Source: Stenogyne calaminthoides
Taxonomy: Eukaryota; Streptophyta; Magnoliopsida; Lamiales; Lamiaceae
Direction of reading: 5' to 3'
Assembly (NCBI GenBank): GCA_037126765.1
Contig: JBBCBC010000009.1
Span: 30,402,870 to 30,466,869 of the forward strand
DNA length: 64,000 nt
A program made the translations under genes and the position numbers. Of the stretch, positions 11,396-22,440 are shown one piece after another (positions within the stretch are counted from its first letter, which is position 1; each line of letters starts with the position of its first letter). Below the pieces are notes generated by a model, which worked only from the letters and a program-made list of their open reading frames with translations, had not been told where the DNA came from and ran no database searches.

Positions 11396-13255
11396 TGTTG
11401 GGGAATGAATTGCCTGAGATCTATTCGGGGTGAATATTTAAATACAAATTTAATTCATTAATTATTACTAGCATGAATTAATCTATATTAATTCAAATAA
11501 TAATTGCAACAATATATCATGCATATAAAAAAGCCACGTAAAACCTACGCGTCATGCGGAATCTACGGTTTTACGTGAGCGTACCTCTAAGGGATGCGAG
11601 TGGCTTTGGTCGGACGGACTAACAAAAAGGACTTCCCAAGTATTCCCTTAGCCCTTGCTCGACAATCCGATTGGAAGGATACTCGCGAACAATTAACAAA
11701 AGGAAAAAAATAAACTTTGTTGCACCACTTATGTGGATTTCCTAATATTTCGGCCATGGAATTGTACTTGGGAATGAACTAATCATCCCCTATTTATAGG
11801 GAGAGGGGTGAACGAAATTTTTGTGTTTTTCAATGTGGGAAAAGACTTTTCTTGGTCACCAAGAAATCTTGAATATATCCCATATATTCTTTTTCCCATA
11901 ATTAAAATATTCACAAAAATCCACCTCCTCTATTTTATGGAGATTTTTAGAAAATATTAAGTGCAAGATTCCAAGATTTGGATCTTCTTGAATTTATGAG
12001 ATATTCTTGTATTTCAAGAAATACATATCTTCCATAATATCTTTTCAAGAAAATCAAGAAAATCTTTCTTGCCCACTATATTTCCAAAATTTCGAAAATT
12101 TCACTATGTATAACCAAGTGGGAGATTTCTTGAATTTAATGAGATAATCTTGTATTCCAAGAATACATATCTTCATTCCATAACAAAGTTCAAAGAAAAT
12201 CTTTCTCCCTCTTTTATCCATAATTTTCGAAAATTAGATAAAATATTAAGCAACAATATTTATTTTATTTTAATCACCTTTTTCAGTTATTGGACTATAT
12301 GTTGGGCTATTCAGGGGGCCTTTAGGAGAATTAAGATTGGACCTTCTAATGGATCTTGAATATCTAATATTGAGCCACAATATAATTCAAGCCCATAAAT
12401 ATTAATTAATCCCACTACATAATTAATATTGCCTTTATCCATCTTAACCCATATTACGGTCAATATGGCTCTCGATCATTATTTCCGTGTTTAAGATTAT
12501 CTAGCCCATTAATTAATTCAAGCCCTTTGAAATAGCTTTCCGTTAATTAATATCTTTTGTCCTTGGTAGAGGAAAGCGGTTCAACATTATTATCCATCTG
12601 AAAACAAATTCCACTTGCAAGATTTGGTATGATAAAGCTTATGAACCTCCCAATGGGGCAAATCAAGCAAGCGTTCTTGCACCGCGATTCTTCGTATTAA
12701 ATCTTAGCAATCACATGTGACCAATAATATTGCCCAAGATAAAAAGTATTGAATCTCTCTACGATTAGCTACCAATGATAAGTCAAAGCAATAGTTACCA
12801 ATCCCACGCGATCCTATTTAAGGGGCGAAGGTTAAGAAATAACGAACCTTCACCGAGGTCTAATTCTTCCTTGTTGGATTACGAAGAATTTATCCTCCTG
12901 TGGAGGTCCTATTCAAGCTTGTCGGTCATGCACTAGTGTAATCTCTTGGTCAAGACAAACCAATCGAGCCTTACACTTCAACCTTTCGCGATGGTTGTTC
13001 ATTTCCATCTAGGTCGTGAATGGCGTACTTTTTAGTTACAAGGATTTATTAATTTAATCTTACGTGATCGGTATCACTAAATTAACTCTGAGTGTAACAC
13101 GTCACGAATTATTGAGCAGTTATGCAAATAAATATATATAACATTCAATCATATTTAAAGCATCGGTGATAAACAATTTATTTGAGTAAATAAGTCTGGA
13201 AATTCAGTTTCGATTATACAAAGTAAAAAGCATACTTTTCAGTATAATCCCAACA
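11396..13255 (-). repeat. Element B 5' LTR
   Basis: The 1860-bp LTR matches 4199-6041. A TATA box (complement of 11791-11798, TATAAATA on the minus strand) marks the likely U3/R boundary. It ends at TTTTA, the target duplication. Small plus-strand ORFs such as 12150-12359 are spurious. Confidence 0.88.
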
Positions 13256-15837
13256 TTTTACAAACTTTTTAGATTTTTCTAAAGGTTCTTCTACAGATAC
13301 ACTCTTCATTCTCAAAAGATGATTTAGATTACTTTGTTGACAGTTTTTATAAATTCTGTAAAAAGCATAATGAAATTACTTATTATGTTGATTATATTTC
13401 AGTCATAGAAAGAGATTATAAAATAATTTCTGGTGGTGTACAAAAATCTGTTTACCCTCCTCATGTTCCTTTTCAAATTGAAAAAGGAGAAAGGATATTA
13501 TATTTTCTTCCAATCTCCAGAATCATTGAAAATGATGTCTTACAAATTACTGTTAAACATGTTAATCAAATGATTGAGCAAAATAATTTTTGTAATCTTT
13601 ATCTGTCTATTATTTGAGAAGAAATTATTTCTTTACATGATAAAGTTGATAAAATCATCTCTAAGATAGATTCTCAAAATAAATCTGAAAATGATAATAA
13701 TAATAATGTTATTATTAAAACAGCTTCGTCTATTCAATCTCCTGTTGAGATAAAAGATTTTAAAACTGAAGCTTCTATTTCTGACCTAGAGAAGATTATT
13801 AATGATAAATTTAGTAATCTTAATATTTCAGATCTTAATATTTCAGCTTTAGATGATGATTTAGCTGATAATCATGCTATTCAACCCAATAATGGTAGTC
13901 TTAGTAATATTGATAGTATTAATAAAATGAAATGGGCTGATAGACCTACCATGTCTACTTATTATTATAAGAGACTCACTCCTATGGATGTTCTTAATGA
14001 AGAACATAAAAACTTTTTCAATAATTCTTATTCTGGAAAAAGTATTTATGAATGGAATATTGATGGTGGAAGTGATAATCATATTTTCACTCAATGTCAT
14101 CGCATGCTTATGTATAGTTACCTTGTCAAACTTGTGGTAATAATGATATTAATCTTCGCATGCTATTCTTACGGTTTTATTGATCAACTTAAAGGTTGGT
14201 GGGATAATTATTTGACTCCCCAAAATAGAATGGAAATTTTTAATTCTATTAAAATTGAAAGCGGAGAGACTAAAACCAATGCGGTTTATTCTTTGATTCT
14301 TACTATTTTTGGATCATTTCTTTGGTCGATATACCAATAAATATGAAAATACGAGAACTCTTCTTTTAAATATGAGGTGTAAAACTCTTCTTGATTTTAG
14401 ATGGTATAAAGATACTTTCTTGTCTCGTATTTATGAGATCACGATTATGTCGGGATATTTGGAAGAATAAATTTGTTGATGGTTTTCCTAATTTATTTCT
14501 TTGAAAAAAGAGTTAACAAAACTCTTAGAAAGGATTCTGATTCGATCCATTATAGGTCTTATACTTTTGGTCAAATCATTAGTGTTTGTGTTCAGGAAGG
14601 AATAAATCTTTGTAATGAACTCAAATTAAAAAAATCAAATTAAAAAGATAATCTTACGGAAAGAAAACAATTAGGTTAATTCTGTGCCCAATTTGGATTA
14701 GATAATCTTAATTCTAAAAATAGTTCGTCTAAGACTACTAAAAGAGATTTCAAACATAAATCTAATTATAAAAGAAGAAAACTTAATTCTTCAAAACAAA
14801 AAGAGAAAGATTATGATAATAATAAAAGTAAAAGAAAATCTTTTAAAAAGAGAAGATATGATACAATTATTTGTAAAAAATGTAATAGGCCTGGTCATTA
14901 TGCTAATCAGTGCTATGCAAAAGACAAGATTAAAAATCTTGATATTAATGAAGAGTTAAAAGAAACTCTTTTTAAAATTGTTATGAGTCCTAATATTGAT
15001 ACAGAATAAAAAAAAAGTCTTATAATGACTGTTCTTCTGTTGAATCCTCTTCGGATGATGATAATTCTGTTAAATCTGATAAAGAAAAATCTAATGAATG
15101 TGTACTTGGAAAACCTTGTCTTAATTGCATCAGTAATACTAATAATGTTGAAAATGAGTTTTATAAACTCATGAGTCAATTTCAAGATATGAATATTAGT
15201 GTCTTAACTAATAATAATATTTTAGAATTTCTTAAACATATAAAAGATTCTAGTTTAAGAGATAAAATCATTGAACAATTTCATGATTCTTTTAAGAATG
15301 AAGACAATGTTAAAACTAGTCTTTCTAAAAAGATTGATAGTAATTATTATAATATGGGTGAATTAGAAAGACTTCTTCGCCTAAAAAATATGAAGAATAA
15401 TCTTGTAACTATAAATGATTTAGTTCATGAGATTGATAATCTCAAAACTGATGTAAAGATCCTTCAAAAACAGAATACTGATCTTTCTGTTCGTCTTTCT
15501 TTTATGGAGAAAGGTAAAGAAAAAATTGAAGATTGTGAACCAGCTATAATACTCTTTCACAATACTTGGATATTGATGATAATTTTAATATTGAGAAGAA
15601 TCATTTATCTACCATTAATATGGTTATTTCACAGAAATGGTATACTAAGATTTCTCTTCTTATAAATAATTCTTATAAGAAAGATTTTATTGCTATGATT
15701 GATAGTGGTGTTGATTTAAGTGTTATACAGTTAGGAATAATTCCTATTAAGTTTTTTGAAAAAACTACACATTCACTTTCTCATGCAGGTGGAGTATCTT
15801 TAAAGATTAATTATAAGATCCTCCATCATGCAGGTGG
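13256..15837 (+). pseudogene. EPRV copy 2: capsid, zinc knuckle and protease region, broken
   Basis: The ORF start (ATG at 4189) is separated from this body by element B. The body contains a capsid/gag region ending in a Trp-rich phrase QLKGWWDNYLTP (about 14190), a CCHC knuckle CKKCNRPGHYANQC (14872-14913) and an acidic, coiled-coil-prone stretch (15171-15540). An aspartic protease active site MIDSGVD lies at about 15698-15718. Compared with copy 3 it lacks about 70 bases near 13295. Frameshifts occur near 14330 and 15010. It stops inside the protease at about 15820, where an inverted RT fragment begins. The products would form the virion and cut the polyprotein. Confidence 0.75.
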
Positions 15838-15962
15838 AGGATCCTTTTTATTATCAGGATTAATTTGTTTTAAAATACCTCCATACCCCAAATCAGAGGC
15901 ATCAGTTTCAACAATTTTTTCCCAAGAGGGATTAGCCAACATAAGACAAGGAATATTTTTAA
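15838..15962 (-). pseudogene. Inverted fragment of EPRV RT/RNase H
   Basis: This 125-bp block is the reverse complement of the RT/RNase H connection found at about 2865-2963 and 35715-35830. Its minus-strand translation includes ETDASDLGYGG-like sequence. It lies between the truncated copy 2 protease and the copy 3 movement protein. The left border shows a repeated CATGCAGGTGGAG(G/T)ATC motif, suggesting microhomology-mediated rejoining. Confidence 0.85.
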
Positions 15963-15969
15963 GAACAAT

Positions 15970-16975
15970 ATGACTCAGGAATATGATATTCCTGAAAATC
16001 TTGATTTATTGAATAAATGGACTATTCCTAAAATTGAACCTAAAATGGTTTATAAATTAGGAGCTTTTGAAAAAATTATTTTCAGACAAATTGTTAAAAC
16101 TACTGAATCCTCTATACCTCTTCATGAAGAAGAGATGTTTATTAAATTGCTTAGTAAAAATGATATTTACCTTACAAAAGAACTCATAAGTTCTTACATA
16201 TTGGTTGTGTGCAGGTTGCTTTTAGACCGCTTACCTTAAATGGTTTACCAGAAAGATTTTTAGCTTCTCTTAGGGATGGTAGAAATCTTAATTGGAGACA
16301 ATCCTTAATGGGAATTATAGAATCTAGTTTGGCTTTAGGACCTGTCTATTTTGACGCATATCCTAATTTATCTCTATCTTTATCTGATAGTAATATTCTA
16401 GAAGCCTTAACATTAAATGTTAAAACTCATGGTTATAATTACATACCAGGTACAGAGGTTATGTGTATTTGTTATCGTATTTATTATAAGCCTTTATTTA
16501 CACTCAATCCTATGTGTAAAAGAATTGAGAAAGATAATAATGAGACTATTCTTATAGAAAGTAATTTTGAAAAATCAAATATTCTTACCCGGAAGATCCA
16601 TTAAGTGGGAAGAAATTATTTTTTCTGAAAATTGGATAATAGAACAATCATTTCTAAAAATCCTATTATAAATAGTGATTTAAACATATTACTCAAAGTA
16701 ATGATGGTATTATTAATATTGGTTTTCAAAATAATCAAAGAAGACATCCGACTTCTTATACTAGATCAATGTCTAGTCATTCTTTTATATCTCCTTTGGA
16801 TTATGAAGTAGAATTTCCCTCAGAATCTAGAGCTTCTACTTCCTCTTATAGAGAAAATACTTATTGTAAAAATAACAATTATAACAATGAGAAAATTATT
16901 ATTAATGAAAACAATATAATCCACAAAGATGAATTTGATCCCGAAACAATTTCGGATTGTAACTTTAAAATATAA
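15970..16975 (+). pseudogene. EPRV copy 3: 30K-superfamily movement protein, broken
   Basis: This is the second copy of the gene at 3177-4184, with the same start (MTQEYDIPENL) and stop. Open segments are 15970-16239, 16209-16604 and 16769-16975. The core phrase LALGPVYFDAYPN is intact at about 16332. Frames break at about 16205, 16590 and 16640-16760. At 16590 CCCGG replaces CCAG of the other copy, which fits the CAG error pattern. The polyprotein ATG is at 16980, four bases after the stop. Confidence 0.75.
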
Positions 16976-16979
16976 TTTT

Positions 16980-17719
16980 ATGGATTTTACAAACTTTTTA
17001 GATTTTTCTAAAGGTTCTTCTACTAGAGCTCATATTAATGACGAGTTTAATAATCCTAAATGGGATAAGTTTAGAATTTGGTATTTTAAATCATTCTCAA
17101 AAGATGATTTAGATTACTTTGTTGACAATTTTTATAAATTCTGTAAAAAGCATAATGAAATTACTTATTATGTTCCTTGGTTTATTAAAACTTTTTATAT
17201 TGATTATATTTCAGTCATAGAAAGAGATTATAAAATAATTTCTGGTGGTGTACAAAAATCTGTTTACCCTCCTCATGTTCCTTTTCAAATTGAAAAAGGA
17301 GAAAGGATATTTAATTTTCTTCCATTCTCCAGAATCATTGAAAATGATGTCTTACAAATTACTGTTAAACGTGTTAATCAAATGATTGAGCAAAATAATT
17401 TTTGTAATCTTTATATGTCTATTATTGGAGAAGAAATTATTTTTTTACATGATAAAGTTGATAAAATTATCTCTAAGATAGATTCTCAAAATAAATCTGA
17501 AAATGATAATAATAATAATAATGTTATTATTAAAACAGCTTCGTCTATTCAATCTCATATTAGATAAAAAAATTTAAAACTGAAGCTTCTATTTCTGACC
17601 TAGAGAAGATTATTAATGATAAATTTAGTAATCTTAATATTTCAGATCTTAATATTTCAGCTGATAATCATGTTATTCAACCCAATAATGGTAGTCCTAG
17701 TAATACTGATAGTATTAAT
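16980..17719 (+). pseudogene. EPRV copy 3: N-terminal part of capsid polyprotein
   Basis: The ATG at 16980 begins MDFTNFLDFSKGSS and the frame stays open to 17567. The protein is rich in Asn, Lys and Asp and contains a low-complexity Asn run near 17505-17525. A frame change near 17560 (CATATTAG where copy 2 has CCTGTTGAG) breaks it. Element C interrupts it at 17719; the gene resumes at 32613-32618. I infer a capsid precursor N-terminus from position upstream of the zinc knuckle. Confidence 0.7.
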
Positions 17720-17884
17720 TGTTGGGAGATGAATTTAATAAAAGATTATATGATTTTGATTAAGATCCCAAAACCCCTGAGTATGACATGTTCAGAATGA
17801 TCTTGATATTTGAGTCAGGATTCAGTTTTGGAGTATTCAGGATGTTATCTGCAAAATGTATAGTCACGTCAGATATAGTTCTTG

Positions 17885-18265
17885 ATAGGAGATGAAGACT
17901 CGAAGAACTCAAGATTTTTGATTCAAGAAAACCCTAAAAGTTTTAGTATGAAAATCTTGATAGTTTTCAAGACTCAAGAAGAACCGCGAGATATCAAGAC
18001 TTCGAGAGATATCGAGAATCAAGACTAAAGATGGAGACTCAAAAGATATTTCAAGATAAATCAAGACTCGAGGAGACTCAAGACTCTAAAAGACTGAAGA
18101 CCTCAAGACTCAAGACTCAAGAGACTCGGGAGACTCAAAACTCGGTGAGACTCAAGACTCGAAGACCTCAAGTCTCGAGAAGACTCAAGACTCAAGACTC
18201 AAGTCACAAGATCAAGATCGAGAACCGAAGATCAAGAATATTGAAGGCACAGAATAAATGAAGAC
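17885..18265 (+). repeat. Short tandem array of GACTCAA/GACTCGA motifs in element C U3
   Basis: Dozens of degenerate GACTCAAGA, GACTCGAAGA and GATCAAGA units occur here, and again at about 30660-30975 (3' LTR), 42755-43100 and 55385-55745 (C2, reverse orientation). It lies in U3 upstream of the TATA box, where an enhancer-like array would sit. Confidence 0.8.
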
Positions 18266-18751
18266 TCGGTAATGTTTGAATGCTCGATATAAACACAATG
18301 TTCCGAGAGCCTTTGAATATATCTATCGAAGGATGCAATCTTGAGAAAAACGCGATTCCTTAGAAAAAGTTAGATATTGCCAAGACATTAAAGATCACGG
18401 ACAAAAGGAACTAAATCGGAAGTGTTGTTAAGGTTATATCAAACTCGAGTTTGTAACCAAAAGAGCCGTTGAAGGTGTCTCTACCTTTAATTTGGAGACA
18501 AAAGTCAAAAAAGAAGACAACAACTTTGTACCATCTTGACATTGACGATGGTGAGGCATTGAAAAAAGATGTCGGATGTCACGAAAATTCGATTATGCAA
18601 AAAGTGAAGGCAAAATTTACATGAAAGGCTATTGCCTAAAATATGTTAGGGAGTTTCAAACCTAAAAATAGCCGTTCCTCACACACCTTAAGAGGGAACT
18701 CGAAGCTATCTCTCCAGCGGATAGTTTTCAAGAGTGACCTTGGTGTATGCC

Positions 18752-18758
18752 TATAAAT
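18752..18758 (+). promoter_or_regulatory. Element C LTR TATA box
   Basis: GCCTATAAATCTTGG is conserved in all four LTRs of the family: 31493-31500 (TATAAATA), and on the minus strand 42278-42285 and 54925-54932. It is the likely core promoter, marking U3/R. Confidence 0.7.
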
Positions 18759-19074
18759 CTTGGTGACCCTCTACATTGTAAGGTTACGGAAATTTATCGC
18801 AAACTCAAGAGCTCAAACTTATTCTTGCAAAAGTTAAAGCACTTTCGAAATACCTTGAATTTCCCAAGTGCTTCTATTGAAAGAGAGCTCACTTTACTAA
18901 GCCTAGCTTGATAAGATTTATCAAAGCTTAGTCGAGATATCTTATCCCTTTGCATTGTGCTTCATTGTAAAGGATATCTCATCTAGTTGAAACCAACCCG
19001 AAACCCCAAACCCTTGAGAAGGTAGTTGGAGTGTGTTTGTTGGTGAGAAAGAGTTGTAAAGAGTCGATAAACTC

Positions 19075-19275
19075 TGGCGGAGTAGTCGAGGAAAACTCTA
19101 GAGGAGAAGTTAGTAAGCTCTGGGGTAGTCGAAAGCTTGTGTGTGATTGAGTAAGTAAACTACGAAGGTAGTCGAGAAAACTCAAGGTCGGGTTGAGTAA
19201 GTAAACTCGTGGAGTAGTCGTAAAACTTCGGGGCGAGTTGAGTAAGTAAACTACAAGGTAGTCGAAAGCTCAAAA
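19075..19275 (+). repeat. Roughly 47-bp tandem repeats in element C R/U5
   Basis: Successive units contain GAGTAAGTAAACT followed by GTAGTCG and AAAACTC, about four to five times. Equivalent arrays occur at about 31800-32015, 41760-41965 and 54415-54625. They lie downstream of the TATA box, so they would be transcribed. Confidence 0.75.
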
Positions 19276-19814
19276 GTGTTTAGTGAATTTCTCACGAAGA
19301 GTCGGGGAGAGTGGATGTAGGAGCTTGAGTCTACGAACCACTATAATTCTTTGTGTTCTTTATTGCTTTCCTTATCGTGCTTAAGCTGTTGCATTGACTT
19401 GATTTTGAAAGCATATTTTTTCTTCGATATTTCGGTTGGAATCAATCCTTTGGAAGTTGCATAAGTGAATCACGGCCTAATCACTATTTCATAAAAGAAG
19501 GTTTTTTGACCAAAGCTTAAAAGCGAGTATAAACTAAAGGGCCAACCATTCCGCATACGGTGAGTAGCTAGAAGCAGAGATAGTTACCAAAAGTTGAACT
19601 CTCTTACGAGGATTGATAAGATAGTTATCGATCAGCATTTCAGGATCTCGACACTTCGAGGACTCGGTTGGGATTATCACGAGATATCTGAAAGCGGCTC
19701 AATATCCTTTGTCTCGATGAACTTTGACTCGAAGAGATCTGTGCTTCTCGAACCTAATCTTGAGGATTATCGACCAAAAGTGACCTCGATGGGAAAAAGT
19801 TTTAAAACCTTTGA

Positions 19815-19841
19815 ACACGTGTATTCCCCCCATACACGTGT
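19815..19841. repeat. G-box inverted repeat with poly-C loop near LTR end
   Basis: ACACGTGTAT, a short loop of T plus six C, then ATACACGTGT forms a perfect 10-bp inverted repeat containing CACGTG twice. The same hairpin is at 32555-32586, 41198-41228 and 53843-53868 with a different C-run length each time. Confidence 0.85.
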
Positions 19842-19868
19842 AAGACTTCGTTTTGCACGGGACCAACA

Positions 19869-19887
19869 AGTGGTATCGAGGCGGTGG
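19869..19887 (+). promoter_or_regulatory. Element C primer-binding site
   Basis: AGTGGTATCGAGGCGGTGG directly follows the 5' LTR and resembles the tRNA-iMet site TGGTATCAGAGC with CAG altered. It would prime minus-strand synthesis. Confidence 0.75.
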
Positions 19888-20014
19888 TTCAACTTGACCC
19901 CTCTTTGTGTTGACCAAAGTTTTATTTAAAAAAAAAAAAAAATACTTGTGGTCTATCTGAACGATCTTATTTGATGAAATTTTTAAAAAAAAAAAAAAAA
20001 AAAGGATCGGAAAA

Positions 20015-21405
20015 ATGTCTTCTAAAAACTTCCCATGTTCTCGATTGGAGAACTATGATCTATGGAGGCGAGAATGCGAGGCTCATACGTATTCTAAACA
20101 TGGCGCATGTGGAGAGTGGTCTCTCAAGGACCATTCAGTTCTTAGTGGTGAATCGAGAATAACGAAGATGAGAGAGTCTGAGGCGAGAATTTCCTAAGTC
20201 GATGATCAACCCGACTCACGAAGAGAAAAGTTAGTCAATCTAGACTTCATTAAAAAAAGACACACTATCTGATCTTTGTTGATGATGGTGTGATGGGAAT
20301 GATCTCTCATTGTAATACCATGAAAAGAGATTTGGGATACACTAGCTATCATGTGCTAAGGCACGGATCACATAAAAGAGAACAAACTTTTCGTGGCAAT
20401 TGGAAAGTTTGATAGTTTTCGAAATGGAGGAAGGTGAATCGATTGTGATTAGAAGTCGATTCTTTGGAATCATGAATGATCTGAATCGTTGGGGAAATAC
20501 CCACAAGAGAGAAATTGCATTGAAAATTCTTAGAGGTTTATCTAAGAAATGGGACATCCATCTTTGTGGTGATTGAGAACACCAAAAATATCAACTCAAT
20601 GCCTTATCAACAAGTATTCTCGAAATTTGAAGGCTTATGAATTAAGTAATTGATAAGAAATCTAAAAAAATTTGACAATAAAAGATGATTGAGGATCATC
20701 TAGTAAGAATGTGGCTTTTAAAGCCAAAGATAAAACACAGTAAGACTAGAGATTCGAAAACTCTCATGCCAAAAATCGGGATGAGCTTGAGGAAAAGCTA
20801 GCTAGCGATGGCAAGGAGATTTGCCAGACTCAATAGCCGTTTTGGAAAATATAAAAAGCTATTACGGGAACCACGGTACGGAAGAGACACGAGGACGGAT
20901 CAAGCGAGAAGATGGACTGAAAGGTCGAGGATCTTCATCGAAAAAAAGAAGGACTCCAAGTCAAAGAAGAAAATGATCGGGATGATGATGCAGCCAGATG
21001 CTATAATTGCGGAAGAAAGGTCACTTCCAATATGATTGTCGAGTTGAGTGCTAAGGAGAGAAAGAAAGACAAGCTAAAAAGAGACCGGAAGTTCTCAAGC
21101 AAAAAAGGCCATGGTTGTAGAAGAAGAACACTACGAGGAGGATCTAGCTCTTGGATGAGATATTCTCGGGCGGTGAAAGTGATGACATGTCATCGATGGC
21201 CATTGAGGAGGTAAACTCTTGTCTCTGTTTGTTGCTCCTACACTAGCACAAGAGTTTTCAAGTTCAGCTGAAAAAAAGTCATTTTGACTGATGCATTCTT
21301 TTGAGAATCGATGAAGGACTATCTTTGTTTTGCAAGGATCGCTAAATAAAACTCAAAAGCGAGAATAAAAGAAGCGAAAAGTCGGAAAATCTAAAATGGA
21401 AAGAC
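20015..21405 (+). pseudogene. Element C gag, frameshifted
   Basis: The ATG at 20015 begins MSSKNFPCSRLENYDLW, the usual start of copia gag proteins that form the virus-like particle. Later pieces match the C2 gag (minus strand, 52305-53683): the region near 20540 (GLSKKWDIH), MARRFARLNSRFGKYK at 20808, and a damaged CCHC knuckle beginning CYNCG near 21000. Repeated frame breaks near 20090, 20260, 20630, 20950 and 21020 fall where C2 has CTG or CAG. As written it is not translatable; how much is real decay is doubtful. Confidence 0.8.
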
Positions 21406-22440
21406 TCTGCAATCTTTGAAATCACTTCTCAATTAATGGGAACTCTTGATGAATTTGGATGTTACGAAAGTACAACTCTCGAGAAAGAAAGAAGGCGATA
21501 ATGTCCCTAAGCGAAAAGCTAGAGAAATCCCTTTGAAGAGATTGACTAATCGGAAGCGGGAGTTCAATGACCTCTCTACGAGAAGCATAAAACTCTAATG
21601 AGCTGTGAGGATAGTGCGAAGAAGTTAACTCTATTGAATAATGCATCTAATGTAATATATGAAATTGAGTTACGAGAGATCTGCCACTATAAAAAGCTGG
21701 ATTGGGATTTATTCGGGAGGAACCTCACAAGGTCATCACGAATCTTTGCATCAAGTAGCAAAGACAATCTTTGTAAAACCGATGCTTTTTGCACTTCAAA
21801 CTGAAGTAATGCCCAAGGTTGTAGACAAGGGAAAAGGACCTATGGTGTCGATAAAAACCTGAATGATCGGGTTAGAAAGCCCAAACCTCGGGTAAAGGCT
21901 AGAAAACACGAGCGATCGATTAAGAAAGATTCGAGCAAGCACTTCAAAGCCTCGGGCTAAGAATGCAAACTGAAAGGCTCCACATTGAACCATCGAGAGG
22001 AATCTCGGGATGAGAAACACTTTCGCAGAGACATTCTCAGCCCTGAAGAGACCAAGTCCTCGGTATCTTTGAAAGACCCAGATTTCGATCTGGAACAACT
22101 TTGAACCTCACTTGCCTAAGGGTAAAGGTTATACGAACCCGAAGTCAACAAAGATTTAGACTGTTGCACAAAAGCCTAAGCATCTGAGCGAAGGCTGAAC
22201 AAAGAAGAATTCAAAGGCACATGTTCATGCTAAAGCTAGCACACATATCTGAGAAAATTGCTAAGGCACCCGAGTAGTGGATGTATATGTTGATGTTTAT
22301 GGAAGGCGGATTAGCCACTCTAAAGTGATTAGAGTTGTCGATGATTTGGATTCGAAAGGTACATCTAACCTTGTAGGACCCTACACAAATTGGGTACCTA
22401 AAATTGATCTGTTTTTTGGGGAGGGAAAACAAGGGCTCTG
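21406..22440 (+). pseudogene. Element C gag-pol linker region, basic and low-complexity
   Basis: Between the gag knuckle and the protease is about 1 kb whose fragments (21598-21804, 21659-21862) are rich in Lys, Ser and Pro. It is collinear with 51300-52300 in C2. Long basic linkers here occur in Sireviruses. I recognise no catalytic motif. Frames are broken throughout. Confidence 0.5.

Larger units (their letters stand above)
4199..13255 (-). mobile_element. Element B: copia-type LTR retrotransposon in EPRV capsid gene
   Basis: The element is 9057 bp with LTRs at 4199-6041 and 11396-13255. Its ends are TG...CA (TGTTGGGGAATG at the left, ATAATCCCAACA at the right). A perfect 5-bp duplication TTTTA flanks it at 4194-4198 and 13256-13260. 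The empty site is visible in the third EPRV copy at 16980-17000. Coding signals are on the minus strand: gag-pre-integrase, integrase and protease pieces in copia order (protease and integrase before RT/RNase H). The internal region is heavily frameshifted. Confidence 0.9.
17720..19868 (+). repeat. Element C 5' LTR
   Basis: The LTR is 2149 bp. Its parts are a GACTCAA-type short repeat array (about 17885-18265), a TATA box TATAAAT at 18752-18758, a roughly 47-bp tandem repeat (19075-19275) and a G-box hairpin (19815-19841). It ends GGGACCAACA. Small ORFs at 18031-18261 and 19594-19929 are within the LTR and not genes. Confidence 0.92.

Noticed and set aside
13927..14340. Membrane protein suggested by hydrophobic C-terminal half of the 137-codon ORF
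   Set aside because: The hydrophobic stretch appears after a frame change in the EPRV capsid region; the copy at 32621 shows the same local frame problem, so it is a frameshift product.
18031..18261. 76-codon ORF rich in Lys, Arg, Thr and Ser
   Set aside because: It is a translation of the GACTCAA repeat array in the LTR, not a gene.
19075..19275. CRISPR-like spaced repeats
   Set aside because: The repeats are degenerate tandem units in a plant LTR, present in all four LTRs, with no unique spacers or cas genes.
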